From: Cryptosporangium minutisporangium
GTDB taxonomy: Bacteria > Actinomycetota > Actinomycetes > Mycobacteriales > Cryptosporangiaceae
Assembly (NCBI RefSeq): GCF_039536245.1
Contig: NZ_BAAAYN010000040.1
Span: 28,492 to 92,491 of the forward strand
Direction of reading: 5' to 3'
Length of the DNA stretch: 64,000 nt
Within the stretch, counting starts at the first letter, position 1, and the number at the start of each line of letters is the position of its first letter. Below are positions 62,821 through 64,000 of the stretch, one piece after another. Position numbers and translations under genes: made by a program. The notes beneath the pieces were generated by a model. The model did not search any database. It was not told the origin of the DNA and saw nothing but the letters and a program-made list of their open reading frames with translations.

Positions 62821-64000
62821 ATGAGACTCGCAAACCTCACCATCGGACGTCGACTCGGAGTCGGATTCCTGGTGGTCGTCCTGTGCATGGTCGGCCTGGT
62901 CGCCGTCGGCGGTGTTCAGGTCACGAAAATCAGCGACAAGCTCACCGTCATCAATGAGGTCAACGCCGTCAAACAGCAGTATGCAGTCGACTTTCGCGGC
63001 AGTGTGCACGATCGCGCGATCGCCGTACGGGACCTCGTCCTGGCCACGACCGCCGCTGACGTACAGACCGAAGTCGGGCTGATCGGCAAGCTCACCGACG
63101 ACTACGACGCGGCGGCCACCAAGATGGCGGAGATCTTCGCCGACGAGTCGAAGGTGTCTTCGGCGGAGCGCGCCGCACTCGAAGACATCGAGACGGTGCA
63201 GGCCGCGACCCTGCCGATGATCGAACGGATCGTCAGCCTGCGGCAGGCGGGCGACGTCGCCGGAGCGCTCGCCGTCCTGACGGACCAGGCCAAAGCCTCT
63301 TTCGTCGAGTGGCTACGGGTGATCAACGTCTTCATCGACCTCGAAGCGTCGATGAACCAGGACGAGACCAGCGAGACCCGGAGCATCGCGGACGGGTTCG
63401 TCACCTTCATGCTGCTGCTGTGCGGGGCGGCTGTCCTCGTCGCGATCGCTGTCGGATGGTGGACGGCTCGCAGCGTCACCCGCCCGCTCGCCGAGGCCGG
63501 GACGGTCCTGCGGGCCGTGGCGGAGGGCGACCTGACCCGAAGGCTCGACGTCACGTCGAACGACGAGGTCGGTCGGCTGGGACGCTCGATGAACACGGCG
63601 CTCGCCGCGATCGGCGGAGTGCTGGCCGAATTCGATCGCAGCGCCAACCGGCTCGCGTCCGCCAGCGGTCGGATCGGCGAGTTGTCGGCGACCATCGCCA
63701 GCGGCGCGGCGGAGTCTTCGTCGCAGTCCGGCGTCGTTTCGCAGGCCGCCGACGAGGTCTCCCGCAATGTCCAGACCGTGGCCGCCGGCGCCGAGGAGAT
63801 GGGCGCGTCGATCCGGGAGATCTCCCACAACGCGAACGAGGCCGCGACCGTCGCTGCGCGGGCTGTCACCGCCGTCGAGACCACCACCGGGACGATCTCC
63901 CGGCTGGGCGCGTCCAGCCGGGAGATCGGTGACGTGGTGAAGGCGATCACGTCGATCGCCGAACAGACCAACTTGCTGGCGTTGAACGCGACGATCGAAG
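62821..64000 (+). CDS. methyl-accepting chemotaxis protein (C-terminus cut by window edge)
   Basis: Membrane chemoreceptor: N-terminal helix (RLGVGFLVVVLCMVGLVAVGG, 10-30), a 4HB_MCP-type periplasmic domain with a helical pattern (VHDRAIAVRDLVLATTAADVQTEVGLIGKLTDDYD), second helix (FVTFMLLLCGAAVLVAIAVGWW, about 197-218), HAMP (RSVTRPLAEAGTVLRAVAEGDLTRRL) and the start of the signalling hairpin ending ITSIAEQTNLLALNATIE, the tip motif. It sets CheA activity. The upstream 193 nt hold a terminator and a GCCGATT, weakly like a FliA -10, without a matching -35. Truncated at base 64000. Confidence 0.93.
   Translation, partial: MRLANLTIGRRLGVGFLVVVLCMVGLVAVGGVQVTKISDKLTVINEVNAVKQQYAVDFRGSVHDRAIAVRDLVLATTAADVQTEVGLIGKLTDDYDAAATKMAEIFADESKVSSAERAALEDIETVQAATLPMIERIVSLRQAGDVAGALAVLTDQAKASFVEWLRVINVFIDLEASMNQDETSETRSIADGFVTFMLLLCGAAVLVAIAVGWWTARSVTRPLAEAGTVLRAVAEGDLTRRLDVTSNDEVGRLGRSMNTALAAIGGVLAEFDRSANRLASASGRIGELSATIASGAAESSSQSGVVSQAADEVSRNVQTVAAGAEEMGASIREISHNANEAATVAARAVTAVETTTGTISRLGASSREIGDVVKAITSIAEQTNLLALNATIE

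Overview
The window is very GC-rich, gene-dense chromosomal DNA of an actinomycete. Supporting signs are frequent GTG starts, GC-rich hairpin terminators without U-tracts, many TetR/PucR/SARP-type regulators, a HelD-type RNA polymerase recycling factor, a monomeric isocitrate dehydrogenase, an Eis-type acetyltransferase, and many start codons preceded at 6-7 nt by TANNNT, the actinobacterial leaderless-promoter pattern. A chemotaxis receptor and several receiver/HDOD signalling proteins suggest a motile or zoosporic lineage (Cryptosporangium/Actinoplanes-like), but the species cannot be fixed from the sequence. No rRNA, tRNA, CRISPR array, phage or insertion sequence was seen; this looks like ordinary chromosome with accessory metabolic and resistance-like genes.

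Layout. 1-13 kb: a partial SARP regulator, a class A beta-lactamase whose signal peptide carries a 54-bp tandem repeat, an EthA-like Baeyer-Villiger monooxygenase plus SDR pair, a PucR regulator, a Na+/H+ antiporter and a TesB thioesterase. 13-21 kb: monomeric icd with an AcnR-type operator, a lactonase, proline iminopeptidase, a quinone-oxidoreductase-like protein and HelD. 21-30 kb: a signalling cluster of two receiver proteins with decayed HD-GYP-like domains, a PAS histidine kinase and a receiver-HDOD protein, interleaved with pentapeptide-repeat, ankyrin and malate dehydrogenase genes; three copies of an intergenic motif (TAACAAGCCCATAC) occur only here.

30-46 kb: a LysE exporter, RibD-like reductases, AraC, Eis, a Trp-rich secreted protein, TetR, two-domain SRPBCC, PPOX, MFS, RsgA, an ABC exporter with a MerR-type 19-bp-spacer promoter, GlxA, and a BrnT-like/RHH pair. 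45-55 kb: a divergent FBP (FusB-like) / TetR / TetX-like monooxygenase group, an epoxide hydrolase, an auxiliary tryptophanyl-tRNA synthetase behind a WW leader peptide and attenuator, and a thioredoxin-reductase-like/methyltransferase fusion. 55-64 kb: a MacB-type ABC exporter beside a divergent two-component system, an MFS exporter and FadR-type regulator sharing overlapping leaderless promoters, and the start of a methyl-accepting chemotaxis protein cut by the window edge.

The most interesting non-coding signals are the trpS attenuator, the AcnR-type site at icd, the MerR-type promoter, the shared GntR/MFS promoter, the 54-bp signal-peptide minisatellite, and two families of short intergenic repeats.
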